Assembly (NCBI RefSeq): GCF_019331695.1
Contig: NZ_JAHBBI010000003.1
Location: 62,001-126,000, forward strand
DNA length: 64,000 bases
Source of the DNA: Bifidobacterium pluvialisilvae
GTDB lineage: Bacteria > Actinomycetota > Actinomycetes > Actinomycetales > Bifidobacteriaceae
Reading direction: 5' to 3'
Shown: positions 53,433 to 62,325 of the stretch, piece after piece
How positions within the stretch are numbered: position 1 is the first letter of the stretch
Layout: each line of letters starts with the position of its first letter
Translations under genes and position numbers: made by a program
Notes under the pieces: model-generated
What the model was told of the DNA's origin: nothing
The model's input: the letters and a program-made list of their open reading frames with translations, nothing else
The model's database searches: none

Positions 53433-53707
53433 TGGCGCAATGGCGCCGTTGTCGATGAAGCCGGATTGCTGATGCCAATCGATGACGCTGATAGATGACG
53501 CTGATTGATGACATCGATTGGCCGGTGCGATTGGTCGGATGCCATTGACGGCGGTGTCCGGCATGACGGACGGTTGTGTCGGAAACCCTCCGCGCGTAGA
53601 CAATGTTCGTGTACACAAGATTGTGGGCCCCCACCAAACATGGTGGGGGCCCACAATCGTTCCGTCCGGCAATCGCGGACGGCCTCTTCGCGGATCGCGA
53701 ATCGTCG
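53433..53707. other. Gap between nrdR and serA with a perfect hairpin
   Basis: The 275-bp region separates two convergent genes. It contains short direct repeats (GATGACGCTGAT at about 53481 and 53497) and, at 53619-53658, a perfect 18-bp stem of GATTGTGGGCCCCCACCA with its complement around an AACA loop. No T-run follows on either side, so it may be a strong bidirectional pause or mRNA end protector. Confidence 0.6.
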
Positions 53708-54904
53708 TCACAGGACGCGCACGCGGATGGTGCCCTGCAGCGACCTGAGCGCATCGAGGGCGGAGGGGCTGGGCGTGGTCGCCACATCGGTGACCACATA
53801 GCCGAGCTCGTCCTCCGTGGCCAGCGCCTGCGCGGTGATGTTGATGTTCTCCGAACCGAGCACGTGGTTCACGCTGGCGAGCACGCCGGGCAGGTTCGCA
53901 TGCAGGTGGGCGATGCGGGCGGCGCCCTGGCAGGGGTTCATGTTCAGCGTCGGCAGGTTGACCGACAGCGAGGTGACGCCGTTGCTCCAGTAGTCGAGCA
54001 GCTTATGGGAGACGAAATGGCCGATGGCCTCCTGCGCCTCAAGCGTCGAACCGCCGATGTGCGGGGTGAGGATGACGTTGTCCTCCTCGCTCAGCGGCGT
54101 CCTGAACGGGTCGCCGGACTTCTTCGGCTCCACCGGATACACATCCACCGCGGCACCGGCGATGTGGCCGGAGTCCAGATGCTTCTTGAGCGCGTCGAGG
54201 TCGGCCACGAACCCGCGGGAAAGATTGATGAACACGGCGCCCGGCTTCATGCGTGCGAACTGCGGTTCGCCGAAGAAGTTCGTGTTCGACTTGCGGCCGT
54301 CCACATGCAGGGTGACGGCGTCGGACTGTTCGAGCAGGTCCTCCAGGCTGCTGGCGCGCTCGGCGTTGCCCAGAGCCAGCTTCTCCTCGATGTCGTAGAA
54401 CACGACATGCATGCCGAGCGCCTCCGCAAGCACCGAGACCTGGGATCCGATGTTGCCATAGCCGATGATGCCGAGCGTCTTGCCGCGGACCTCGTGCGAG
54501 CCGCTGGCGCTCTTGTCCCATACGCCGGAACGCACATGATGCGAATGCGCCGGGAGCCGGCGCATCAGGGCGATGATGTCGGAGATGACCAGTTCCACCA
54601 CGGAACGGGTGTTGGAGTAGGGGGCGTTGAACACGGCGACGCCGTGGGCGCCCGCATACCCCAGATCCACCTGGTTCGTGCCGATGGAGAAGCAGCCGAC
54701 GGCGGTGAGGTCCGGACGGGCCTTGAGCACCTTCTCGGTGACGTTGGTCTTCGAACGGACGCCGAGCAGGTCGACGCCGTCGAGCGCGTCGATCAGCTCG
54801 TTCTCGTCCATCGCGCCTTTGGTGGTCACGACCTCGAAACCATGCTGACGCAGGTTCTCGGAGGCGAAGGGATGGATGTTTTCCAGAAGTAAGGCTTTAG
54901 GCAT
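53708..54904 (-). CDS. serA: D-3-phosphoglycerate dehydrogenase SerA
   Basis: The first step of serine synthesis. The 398-residue protein is the shorter SerA form: catalytic and NAD domain ('GIIGYGNIGSQVSVLAEALG', 'GAVFINLSRGF', 'TPHIGGSTLEAQEAIG' with the active-site His) and a C-terminal ACT domain ('HLHANLPGVLASVNHVLG', 'AQALATEDELGYVV') that would bind serine. The ATG at 54904 gives the family N-terminus 'MPKALLLENIH'. Stop-to-start spacing to the upstream helicase is 10 bp. Confidence 0.95.
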   Translation of the reverse strand: MPKALLLENIHPFASENLRQHGFEVVTTKGAMDENELIDALDGVDLLGVRSKTNVTEKVLKARPDLTAVGCFSIGTNQVDLGYAGAHGVAVFNAPYSNTRSVVELVISDIIALMRRLPAHSHHVRSGVWDKSASGSHEVRGKTLGIIGYGNIGSQVSVLAEALGMHVVFYDIEEKLALGNAERASSLEDLLEQSDAVTLHVDGRKSNTNFFGEPQFARMKPGAVFINLSRGFVADLDALKKHLDSGHIAGAAVDVYPVEPKKSGDPFRTPLSEEDNVILTPHIGGSTLEAQEAIGHFVSHKLLDYWSNGVTSLSVNLPTLNMNPCQGAARIAHLHANLPGVLASVNHVLGSENINITAQALATEDELGYVVTDVATTPSPSALDALRSLQGTIRVRVL

Positions 54905-54914
54905 ACGCCCTACT

Positions 54915-57194
54915 CTATATCGCAAGGTGGTCTAAGTCATCCTGCGTTCGGACAATGACCAGTTTCTGCGTGGGGCGGGTCATCGCCACATACAGGTCGG
55001 ATGCGGCCACCAGGCGCGAGGGTGCATTGTCCTCGATGAGACCGGGCTCCACCAGCACCACCGCATCGAATTCAAGGCCCTTGACGTCCTGCGGGCCGCA
55101 GAGGCTCACCTGGCTGTCCCATGCCGGCTGGGCGCGCAGGGCGTCCGCCCGTCGTTCGCCGAGACGGCGCCGTACGGGACTCCATACGGCCTCCTCAAGA
55201 CGGGGGCGGATCTCGTCGTCCGCGATCACCGCCACACGGCCGGTGCCGTCCTCGGAGACGAACCGCGTCGCCAGGTCGGCGGCATACTCGCCGGCCGACT
55301 CCAACGCCTGGCCGATGTCGCCGACCGTGACGGTCTCGACCGAATCGGGCATACGTCGCACGGCCTTCACGGTGGAGATGTAAAGCCCCTCGCCTTCGGC
55401 GAAGCGGGAGGCGAGGTCGGATACCTCCTGCGGATTGCGGTAGTCGATCGTCAGCTCGTTGAGGTCCCAGCCGTCCTCGCCGAACAGCGGGTCCAAGGTG
55501 CGCTCCCAGGAGCGTGAGCCCGCCAGCGACGAGGTCTGGGCGATGTCGCCGACGATGGTGAACGAGCGTGAGGGGCAGCGGCGCATCAGCATACGCCACT
55601 CCATGGGGGTGAGCTCCTGGGCCTCGTCGACGACGATGTGGCCGTACGTCCACTCGCGTTCGCTGGCCGCCCGCTGCGCCGCGCTCTCCTCGTCGAAGCC
55701 GTTGATCTGGTCGAGCAGCATCCCGGAGGAGACGATGCCCGACCCGATGCCGGCCTGGGCGAGCGTGTCCTTGGCGAACTGCTCGTCCCGGCGCCGCTGC
55801 TCGTCCTTCTGCGCCCTTGCGGCGTCTTCTCGCGGATCGGCCCCCAGCAGCTCCATCGCCTCGTCCAGCAGCGGTACGTCGGATACGGTGAACGGGGCGT
55901 CCTTGGCGCGCGTCAGCGCGGTGACGTCGTCGTCGGACAGCCACGGCGCATAGCGGCGCAGCTTGTTCGGCTTGGCGAACATGTCGGAGATCATCCACTG
56001 CGCGGTCATGGGCAGCCAGGCCAGATTCAACGTCCGGCGGACCTGGTCGTTCATCCTCAGCAGGGAACGGGCCTGCGCGATCTCGGAACGGTCGGGGTCG
56101 TAGTCGAGCTGTTCGATGTACCGGTTCGTCATCAGGTGGAGCATGGACTCCACAAAGATCTCTCGTGCCTTGTTGTGGGGCTTGCGGGTGCGCTTCGCGT
56201 CCGTCTGCGCCGTCGTGATGTCGGCGGGGAGCATGGGCACCGCCACACCGTTGATTCGCACCGTCGGCAGCGGTTCCGGCACGCGCTGGCGGGCCGAGAC
56301 GGCGTTGGCGACGGCCGTCCTCATGCGGCGATCGCCCTTCAGCGCCGCGGCGCGGGGCTCATCCACATGGGTGGCGTTGATTCCGGGGATGAGGTTGGCT
56401 ATGGTCCGCGAGACCACACCGGTCTCGCCGAGGGAGGGCAGCACCTGGTCGATGTAGTGCAGGAACGCCGGGCTGGGGCCGACCACCAGCACGCCGGAGC
56501 GCTGGAGCTTGCGGCGGTGGGTGTACAGCAGGTATGCGGCACGGTGCAGGGCCACCGCCGTCTTGCCGGTGCCCGGGCCTCCCTGCACGACGACCGCGCG
56601 GTCCATCGGCGCGCGGATGATGCGATCCTGCTCCCCCTGGATCGTGGCGACGATGTCGGTCATCTTGCCGGTGCGCCGTGAGCTCAGCGACGCCAGCAGC
56701 GCACCCTCGCCCGTCAGGGTGCCGGAGGTGGACGCTTCGCTGACCTGCGACGAGTGGACGTCAAGCACCTCGTCCTCCACGCCGACCACTTCGCGGAACC
56801 GAAGCGTGATGTGGCGCCGCATGACGATGTCGCCGCGATGCGCCGGCGTGGCCTCGTAGAACGGACGCGCGGCCTCCGCCCTCCAGTCCACGAGAATCGA
56901 TTCGTGGTCCCGCCCCGACAGCCCGATGCGGCCGATGTACCGGCGGCTGCCGTCCGCGGTGTCCAGACGGCCGAAAACCAGACGGTCCTCCACGGCGCGC
57001 AGCTGCGTGAGCCGGTCCTCGTACATGGTGGCGAACGAGTCGCGTTCCGCGCGCTGCGTGGGCGAGCCATGGGAGCCGGCGGCACGGACGCGGTCAAGAC
57101 GCTCGCGCAGCTGCGACCGCATCTCGTCCAGACGGCCGTAGGCGCGGTCCACGGACCGTTGCTCGTCGTGCAATTGGGAGGAATAGTTCGACAT
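54915..57194 (-). CDS. HelD-like superfamily 1 helicase (RNA polymerase recycling factor)
   Basis: A 759-residue UvrD/Rep-type protein of the HelD/HelR class. A long N-terminal helical region ('LHDEQRSVDRAYGRLDEMR') precedes the Walker A 'VVVQGGPGTGKT' at residues 201-212, 'HIVVDEAQEL', 'IVGDIAQT' and 'YVAMTRPTQ'. HelD proteins push the N-terminal arm into the RNA polymerase secondary channel and release stalled complexes; HelR variants in actinobacteria protect against rifamycins. I cannot tell the two apart here. The ATG at 57194 has AAGGAG. Confidence 0.87.
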   Translation of the reverse strand: MSNYSSQLHDEQRSVDRAYGRLDEMRSQLRERLDRVRAAGSHGSPTQRAERDSFATMYEDRLTQLRAVEDRLVFGRLDTADGSRRYIGRIGLSGRDHESILVDWRAEAARPFYEATPAHRGDIVMRRHITLRFREVVGVEDEVLDVHSSQVSEASTSGTLTGEGALLASLSSRRTGKMTDIVATIQGEQDRIIRAPMDRAVVVQGGPGTGKTAVALHRAAYLLYTHRRKLQRSGVLVVGPSPAFLHYIDQVLPSLGETGVVSRTIANLIPGINATHVDEPRAAALKGDRRMRTAVANAVSARQRVPEPLPTVRINGVAVPMLPADITTAQTDAKRTRKPHNKAREIFVESMLHLMTNRYIEQLDYDPDRSEIAQARSLLRMNDQVRRTLNLAWLPMTAQWMISDMFAKPNKLRRYAPWLSDDDVTALTRAKDAPFTVSDVPLLDEAMELLGADPREDAARAQKDEQRRRDEQFAKDTLAQAGIGSGIVSSGMLLDQINGFDEESAAQRAASEREWTYGHIVVDEAQELTPMEWRMLMRRCPSRSFTIVGDIAQTSSLAGSRSWERTLDPLFGEDGWDLNELTIDYRNPQEVSDLASRFAEGEGLYISTVKAVRRMPDSVETVTVGDIGQALESAGEYAADLATRFVSEDGTGRVAVIADDEIRPRLEEAVWSPVRRRLGERRADALRAQPAWDSQVSLCGPQDVKGLEFDAVVLVEPGLIEDNAPSRLVAASDLYVAMTRPTQKLVIVRTQDDLDHLAI

Positions 57195-57354
57195 CCGATG
57201 GCTCCTTGGCTGGGGATGGGGCAAAAGTTCGGCAATCCACTATACTCCCAGCCCTAAATCGGCCGGCGGGTCATGGGGCGGAGCATCGCGCACGCCCCGG
57301 ACCGCGCCGCCCGACACGCGTCTTCGGCCATTGATGACGGAGAATGTGGTGGTA

Positions 57355-57412
57355 TGGGGATGGAAAACACCATTGGGTGGGGAGAATTGGGGATATGTGG
57401 GGTAGAGTGGTG
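57355..57412 (+). promoter_or_regulatory. MraZ binding boxes upstream of mraZ
   Basis: TGGGGA, TGGGGA, TGGGGT and TGGTGA begin at 57378, 57388, 57398 and 57408, an exact 10-bp period. An extra TGGGGA lies at 57355. Direct TGGG-type repeats with 10-bp spacing are the known operator of MraZ, which represses its own dcw operon. They lie 47-81 bp before the mraZ start. Confidence 0.85.
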
Positions 57413-57458
57413 AATTGTTGGTCGCGGTTCCGACATACCGGGCAAGGAGGTGAACGCG

Positions 57459-57956
57459 ATGGCCGATGCTCCACGGGAGTCAGCCGTCGCCGAATCCGAC
57501 GCCCCGGGGGATCTGCCGCCCCTGCTGCTGGGCACGTACACCCCGAAGATCGATGCCAAGGGGAGGCTGGCGTTGCCGGCGAAACTCCGGGGACAGCTCG
57601 GCTCGGGCCTGGTGATGGCACGCGGACAGGAGCGATGCGTCTATCTTCTGCCCCACAGCGAATTCCGTCGCGTGGCCATGCAGATCCAGCGCACCTCGTT
57701 GGGCAACAAGGCGGCGCGCGACTATCTGCGCGTGTTCCTGTCCGGGGCGGTGGACGAGCAGCCCGACAAGCAGGGCAGGGTGGTCATTCCGCCCATGCTC
57801 CGCGACTATGCGGGATTGGGCAGCGAGGTCGTCGTCATCGGCGTCGGCACACGCGCCGAGATCTGGAACAGGGAAGCGTGGGAGGCGTATCTGACCGAAC
57901 AGGAGCAGGGGTACGCCGACATAGCGGATGACGTATTACCGACGGTGGAGTTCTGA
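57459..57956 (+). CDS. mraZ: Transcriptional regulator MraZ
   Basis: A ring-forming DNA-binding regulator of the division and cell-wall cluster. The 165-residue protein has two SpoVT-AbrB-like halves: 'GTYTPKIDAKGRLALPAKLR' and 'DEQPDKQGRVVIPPMLRDYAG', each with the DxKGR or DxQGR signature. It carries an extra Pro/Ala-rich N-terminus of about 25 residues. The ATG at 57459 has AAGGAGG at good spacing. Confidence 0.96.
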   Translation: MADAPRESAVAESDAPGDLPPLLLGTYTPKIDAKGRLALPAKLRGQLGSGLVMARGQERCVYLLPHSEFRRVAMQIQRTSLGNKAARDYLRVFLSGAVDEQPDKQGRVVIPPMLRDYAGLGSEVVVIGVGTRAEIWNREAWEAYLTEQEQGYADIADDVLPTVEF

Positions 57957-57960
57957 ACAC

Positions 57961-59043
57961 ATGGATATCACAGCGATTCATCAGCCGGTCCTTCTGGAGG
58001 ACTGCGTGCGTCTCGTGACGTCGGCCGCCGGACGGCCCGGCGCCATCATCGTGGACTGCACGCTCGGACTGGCCGGCCACGCCACGGCGTTCCTCCGGAA
58101 CGCTCCCGAGGCGACGCTGATCGGCATCGACCGTGACGAGGAGGCATTGGCGCTGGCCACCCGTCGCATGGAGGACAACGGGTTCGGGGACCGGTTCGTC
58201 CCCGTCCACGCGGCATTCGACGAATTCTCCGACGTGCTGGCCGCGCACCGCATCGACAAGGTCGACGCGGTGTTCATGGACCTGGGACTCTCCAGCCTGC
58301 AGATCGACGAGACGGAACGGGGCTTCTCATACTCCCACGACGCCCCGTTGGACATGCGCATGGACCCGGGCCAGACGCTCACCGCCGAGACGGTCCTCGC
58401 GCAGTACCCGGTGGAACGGCTGCGCTGGATATTCCGCGAATACGGCGAGGAACGCTTCTCCGGACCGATTGCAAAGGCCGTCGTCGAGGCCCGCGGCAAA
58501 GACGGACTGCACACCTCGGCCCAGCTCAACGAACTGGTCGACCGTGTGGTGCCCAAGGCCCACCGTCCCGCCGGAAACCCGGCCAAGCGAGTCTTCCAGG
58601 CGCTGCGCATCGAGGTCAACGGCGAACTGGACAAACTTGCCTCCACACTGCCCCAGGCCGCGCTGCATCTCGCCGTCGGCGGCCATCTGGTCGTCGAGTC
58701 CTACCACTCCTTGGAGGACAAGACGGTCAAACGATTCATGGCCAACGGATTGAAGGTCGACGTCCCCGCCGACATGCCGGTCGTGCCGCCGGACGCCCGC
58801 CCGTTCTTCGCCGACCTCACCCATGGCGCCATCAAGGCCGACCGGGAGGAGACCGCATCCAACCCGCGGTCCGCGTCGGTCCGCCTGCGTGGCATCGAAC
58901 TGACCAGGCCGATACCCGAACGATGGGCCGAGAGATACGACAGGCAGCAACACGAGGGATACGCCGAACTGACGGGCGCGGGCGGACGCCGTCCACGCGA
59001 CGTACGCCATACCACCAACCGCACGAGGAGGGGACGCCGATGA
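57961..59043 (+). CDS. rsmH: 16S rRNA m4C1402 methyltransferase RsmH
   Basis: Methylates C1402 of 16S rRNA. The 360 residues include 'HQPVLLEDCVRL', the SAM region 'DCTLGLAGHATAFL', 'GIDRDEEALALA', 'FMDLGLSSLQID' and 'GFSYSHDAPLDMRMDP'. The C-terminus is basic and Arg-rich. It follows mraZ by 4 bp and its stop overlaps ftsL by four bases. Confidence 0.97.
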   Translation: MDITAIHQPVLLEDCVRLVTSAAGRPGAIIVDCTLGLAGHATAFLRNAPEATLIGIDRDEEALALATRRMEDNGFGDRFVPVHAAFDEFSDVLAAHRIDKVDAVFMDLGLSSLQIDETERGFSYSHDAPLDMRMDPGQTLTAETVLAQYPVERLRWIFREYGEERFSGPIAKAVVEARGKDGLHTSAQLNELVDRVVPKAHRPAGNPAKRVFQALRIEVNGELDKLASTLPQAALHLAVGGHLVVESYHSLEDKTVKRFMANGLKVDVPADMPVVPPDARPFFADLTHGAIKADREETASNPRSASVRLRGIELTRPIPERWAERYDRQQHEGYAELTGAGGRRPRDVRHTTNRTRRGRR

Positions 59044-59498
59044 GCGCATCACCAAGAACCGCACGAACCCGGTCGTCGGCGCCGCGCGGCGCCCAGGCGC
59101 GAGCCCAATCGCGTCCCGAGCTGCGGGTCTCCGCGGAGAAGCCCCAGTCTCCCGCCACATTCCCCGAACGCGTCCGTCAGGCCGTGACCGGCGCCCGTCC
59201 GCGACGCGTGCGCGTGTTCCATTTCGTCTGCGCGCTCGTGTTCCTGGCCGCCAGCCTCATCGGGTCGCTCGTGCTGCGCACCCAGATGGTGGAGGACTCG
59301 TTCGCCATCACCGAGACACAGCAGTCCATCGGCCGCCTGACGCAGGACATCCAGGAACGGCAGACCAAGCTCGACTCCCTGCAGGCGTCACTGCCCCAGA
59401 AGGCCCAGAAGCTGGGCATGGTCCCGGGGACCGACTCCCTGACCGTCGATCTGAACGGCTATGATGCCTCGAACAGCAACACGAAGGGGAACAAGTGA
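59040..59498 (+). CDS. ftsL: FtsL-like septum protein
   Basis: A 152-residue bitopic membrane protein. It has a basic, Ala/Arg-rich cytoplasmic N-terminus of about 60 residues, a single transmembrane helix ('FVCALVFLAASLIGSLVL') and a short periplasmic coiled-coil ('TETQQSIGRLTQDIQERQ'). The layout and position between rsmH and ftsI identify FtsL. Start and stop overlap both neighbours. Confidence 0.88.
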   Translation: MSASPRTARTRSSAPRGAQARAQSRPELRVSAEKPQSPATFPERVRQAVTGARPRRVRVFHFVCALVFLAASLIGSLVLRTQMVEDSFAITETQQSIGRLTQDIQERQTKLDSLQASLPQKAQKLGMVPGTDSLTVDLNGYDASNSNTKGNK

Positions 59499-61297
59499 GC
59501 CGCAGGCCAAAGGTATACCGCACCGAAGGCGACATATTCCGCCGCAGGGCGCTCGCCGTGGGCATCGTCCTCGCCGTCCTCGCCTCGATGTGCATCGGCA
59601 AGCTCTCCTACATCCAGCTCGTCGCGGCCGGCTCGGTGGCCGAGGCCGCCACCGCCAGCCGCACCGTCACCAAGCCGCTGCAGTCGCAGCGCGGCACGAT
59701 CGTCGACACCAACGGCGTGGTCCTCGCCCAAAGCGTGGAACGCTACACCGTATACGCCGATCAGAAAGCCATATCCGAGTTCAAGCCCATAGACTGCAAT
59801 GGCAGCAACGACAGCGTCTGCCATTCCATCGACGGCCACGACGTCGAAGGCACCGGCGCGGCGGCCGTGGCCAGGCTGCTCGCCCCCGTGCTGGGCATGA
59901 ACACCATGGAGCTCGGCGGCAAGCTGGTGGGCACCAGTCGGTACGTCATCCTCAAGAAGAACGTGGTCCCCGCCGTCAAACGCTCCATCGACAAGCTGCA
60001 CCTTTCCGGGGAGATCAACTACGAGCTCACTTCGGATCGCTCCTATGCCGATGACGGAGGCCTGATGGGCAGCATCCTCGGCGGCGTCGACAGCTCCGGG
60101 ACCGGCGTGGCCGGTATCGAGAAGATGACCAACGCGTCGCTCGTCGGCAAGGACGGCGAGACCAGATACCAGCGGGGCGCCAACGGCCAGGAGATTCCCG
60201 GGACGCGCACCGAATCCAGGGAGCCGGTCGACGGCGGCAAGGTGAAGCTCACCATCGACCGTGATGTGCAGTGGTATGTCAAGAAGGCGCTGACCGACGC
60301 GAAGAAGAAGACCGGGGCCAAATGGGGCATCGGCGTGGTCCAGCGGGTCAAGGACGGCAAGATCGTCGCCATCGCCGACACCGACACCTACGAGGCCGGC
60401 AGCGACCAGGCGAAGCTCAACACGTCCCAGGCCGTCACCACCGTGTTCGAGCCCGGATCCACCGGCAAGCTCATCACCGCCGCCGGACTGCTCCAGGAGG
60501 GGCTCCACAAGCCCACGGATCATTTCCAGGTCCCCTATCAGATGGAGCTGAACGGCCAGACCTACCACGATTCGCACGAGCACGAGACGAAGAACCTCAC
60601 GCTGGCGGGCATCCTGAAGGAGTCCTCGAACGTGGGAACGGTGATGGCCTCCAAGAACTATTCGCTGAAGAAGCGGTACGAGTACATCACCAAGTTCGGC
60701 ATCGGCCAGAGCACGGGGCTGAACTTCCCGGGGGAGTCCCGGGGCCAGCTCTCGCCCTACCAGTCGTGGGACCTGCGCACCCGTAACACGGTCCTGTTCG
60801 GACAGGGGTATTCCGCCTCCGCGCTGCAGATGACGAACGTCGTGGCGACCATCGCCAACAAGGGCGTGCGCTGCGGCCAGTCGCTCATCGAATCCTCGAC
60901 GGACGCGCAGGGCAACGACACCACGCCGAAGCCCAACCAGCCCGTCAGGGTCATCGACGAGTCCGTGGCCAAGGAGATGCTGGACATGATGGAGTCGATG
61001 GCCGAGCAGTACAAGAGCATCGTCAACGTGAAGGGCTACCGCATCGCCGGCAAGTCCGGCACCGCGCAGGTCGCCGGATCCGACGGCGCGCTCACCAGCC
61101 ACATCGGCGACTTCATCGCCGCGATCCCCGCCGACAACCCCCAGTACGTCGTCACCGTGGTGCTCAAGGACCCGGAGGGGGTGTACGGCGGTGAGACCGC
61201 CGGCCCCGTGGTCGCCACCATTGGTGAATTCCTTATGCAGAAGTACGAGGTGCCGAATTCGCCCGCACGCAAGAATGCTATTCCTACAGAATGGTGA
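59495..61297 (+). CDS. ftsI: Division-specific penicillin-binding protein FtsI (PBP3)
   Basis: A septal peptidoglycan transpeptidase of 600 residues. An N-terminal membrane anchor (about residues 20-40) is followed by the PBP dimerisation domain starting 'QRGTIVDTNGVVLA'. The transpeptidase domain has the active-site STGK (SxxK) in 'FEPGSTGKLITA', the SSN in 'KESSNVG' and the KSGT in 'AGKSGTAQ'. The Gly in STGK is less common than Met or Phe. GTG start at 59495, overlapping ftsL. Confidence 0.96.
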   Translation: MSRRPKVYRTEGDIFRRRALAVGIVLAVLASMCIGKLSYIQLVAAGSVAEAATASRTVTKPLQSQRGTIVDTNGVVLAQSVERYTVYADQKAISEFKPIDCNGSNDSVCHSIDGHDVEGTGAAAVARLLAPVLGMNTMELGGKLVGTSRYVILKKNVVPAVKRSIDKLHLSGEINYELTSDRSYADDGGLMGSILGGVDSSGTGVAGIEKMTNASLVGKDGETRYQRGANGQEIPGTRTESREPVDGGKVKLTIDRDVQWYVKKALTDAKKKTGAKWGIGVVQRVKDGKIVAIADTDTYEAGSDQAKLNTSQAVTTVFEPGSTGKLITAAGLLQEGLHKPTDHFQVPYQMELNGQTYHDSHEHETKNLTLAGILKESSNVGTVMASKNYSLKKRYEYITKFGIGQSTGLNFPGESRGQLSPYQSWDLRTRNTVLFGQGYSASALQMTNVVATIANKGVRCGQSLIESSTDAQGNDTTPKPNQPVRVIDESVAKEMLDMMESMAEQYKSIVNVKGYRIAGKSGTAQVAGSDGALTSHIGDFIAAIPADNPQYVVTVVLKDPEGVYGGETAGPVVATIGEFLMQKYEVPNSPARKNAIPTEW

Positions 61298-61343
61298 TGT
61301 GGATGATCGACACCATATTCCAACCGACGCCAAGAGGTGAGCG

Positions 61344-62225
61344 ATGAGTGCATTGAGTGAGGCAAGTACGGAGCACCTCACCGTTTCCGACCTGCGGGAA
61401 CGATACGGTCTGATTACCGACTCCAAGGCCTGTGGCAAGGTGACGGTCACCTCCCTGGCCGACGACATGGCCTCGGTCACCCCGGGTGCGCTGGCCATGC
61501 CGCGATCCGACGAAATCGACGCCGACACGATTCTCGAGGCGGAGCGTCGTGGCGCCTATGCGGTGCTGCTGCCGCTTTCCGCACAGCGGTTCGGGTTCCG
61601 GGGGAACATCCCCGTGCTGTACGGGGACCTGTCGACGGTCGAGCAGGGGCAGATGGCCGCGGACATCTCCGGCCACCCCTCCAATTCCATAGCCGTGTTC
61701 CTCCTCGTCGGGGAGCGAACGTCCCAGCAGGTCTCCGACCTCGCCGGCCTGCTGCATGTGCTGGGCAATCCGGTGGGTCAGATCAGTCTGCGACATTCCA
61801 CATCGCTGGAGCGGCATCTTGTGGAGGACTACCCGCTTGGCGTATTGGACGTCGAACGTATGCTGAGCGTCTTCGTCGAGGACGGCGCATCCGCCGTGGT
61901 CATCGGCGCGGATGAGCAGACGCTGGCCGAGGGCGCGCTGTCCGCGGTGGTCGTGGACGTATGCGCGCTGAGCGAGCCCGACGACCCGCTGTCGCCGCAG
62001 CCCTCCCTGAAGGAGGCCATGGACCGGTACGGCGTCGTCCTGCGCGAACGCACCCATGTGGCGCACCGCACCGCGGAGACCGACGACATGGCCCGCCACT
62101 ATGAGGGCGCCGTGGATGAGGCCTCCGACAGAAGACTCTCCCTGGCCATAGCGATGGTCATGAAGGCCGGCGTGCGCAAGGGGAACATCCGCAGTGCCCT
62201 GCGGGTGACCAAGGAAATGATCTGA
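61344..62225 (+). CDS. MurE-like protein without an ATP-binding loop
   Basis: A 293-residue protein where murE normally sits. The first half resembles the Mur ligase N-terminal domain ('VTSLADDMASVTPGALAMP', then a 'RRGAYAVLLPL' strand). 'AADISGHPSNSI' matches the AAxFYGHPS motif that leads into the MurE ATP-binding domain. Where the P-loop GTNGKT should follow, the sequence is LLVGERTSQQ, and the protein ends before the ligase C-terminal domain. So it may be a catalytically dead remnant or a scaffold. The similarity is read by eye and needs testing. ATG at 61344 with AGAGGTGAG. Confidence 0.65.
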   Translation: MSALSEASTEHLTVSDLRERYGLITDSKACGKVTVTSLADDMASVTPGALAMPRSDEIDADTILEAERRGAYAVLLPLSAQRFGFRGNIPVLYGDLSTVEQGQMAADISGHPSNSIAVFLLVGERTSQQVSDLAGLLHVLGNPVGQISLRHSTSLERHLVEDYPLGVLDVERMLSVFVEDGASAVVIGADEQTLAEGALSAVVVDVCALSEPDDPLSPQPSLKEAMDRYGVVLRERTHVAHRTAETDDMARHYEGAVDEASDRRLSLAIAMVMKAGVRKGNIRSALRVTKEMI

Positions 62226-62325
62226 GCCGGACGCATCGGCGGACCATGGTCCCGTAAGAGGCCGCGGGAACCGAAAACGGCAAGAGGACAAGAGAACGAC
62301 AAGACGGAAGAGGTTGAGCGATATC

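Noticed and set aside
53481-53515. Short GATGACGCTGAT direct repeats as an operator or attachment site
   Set aside because: Only two exact copies in a gap between convergent genes, with no symmetry and no mobile gene nearby; likely chance or minor slippage.
57378-57412. Short tandem repeat or slippage tract
   Set aside because: The 10-bp phased TGGGG boxes vary between the repeats and match the known MraZ operator layout, so a regulatory reading is better.
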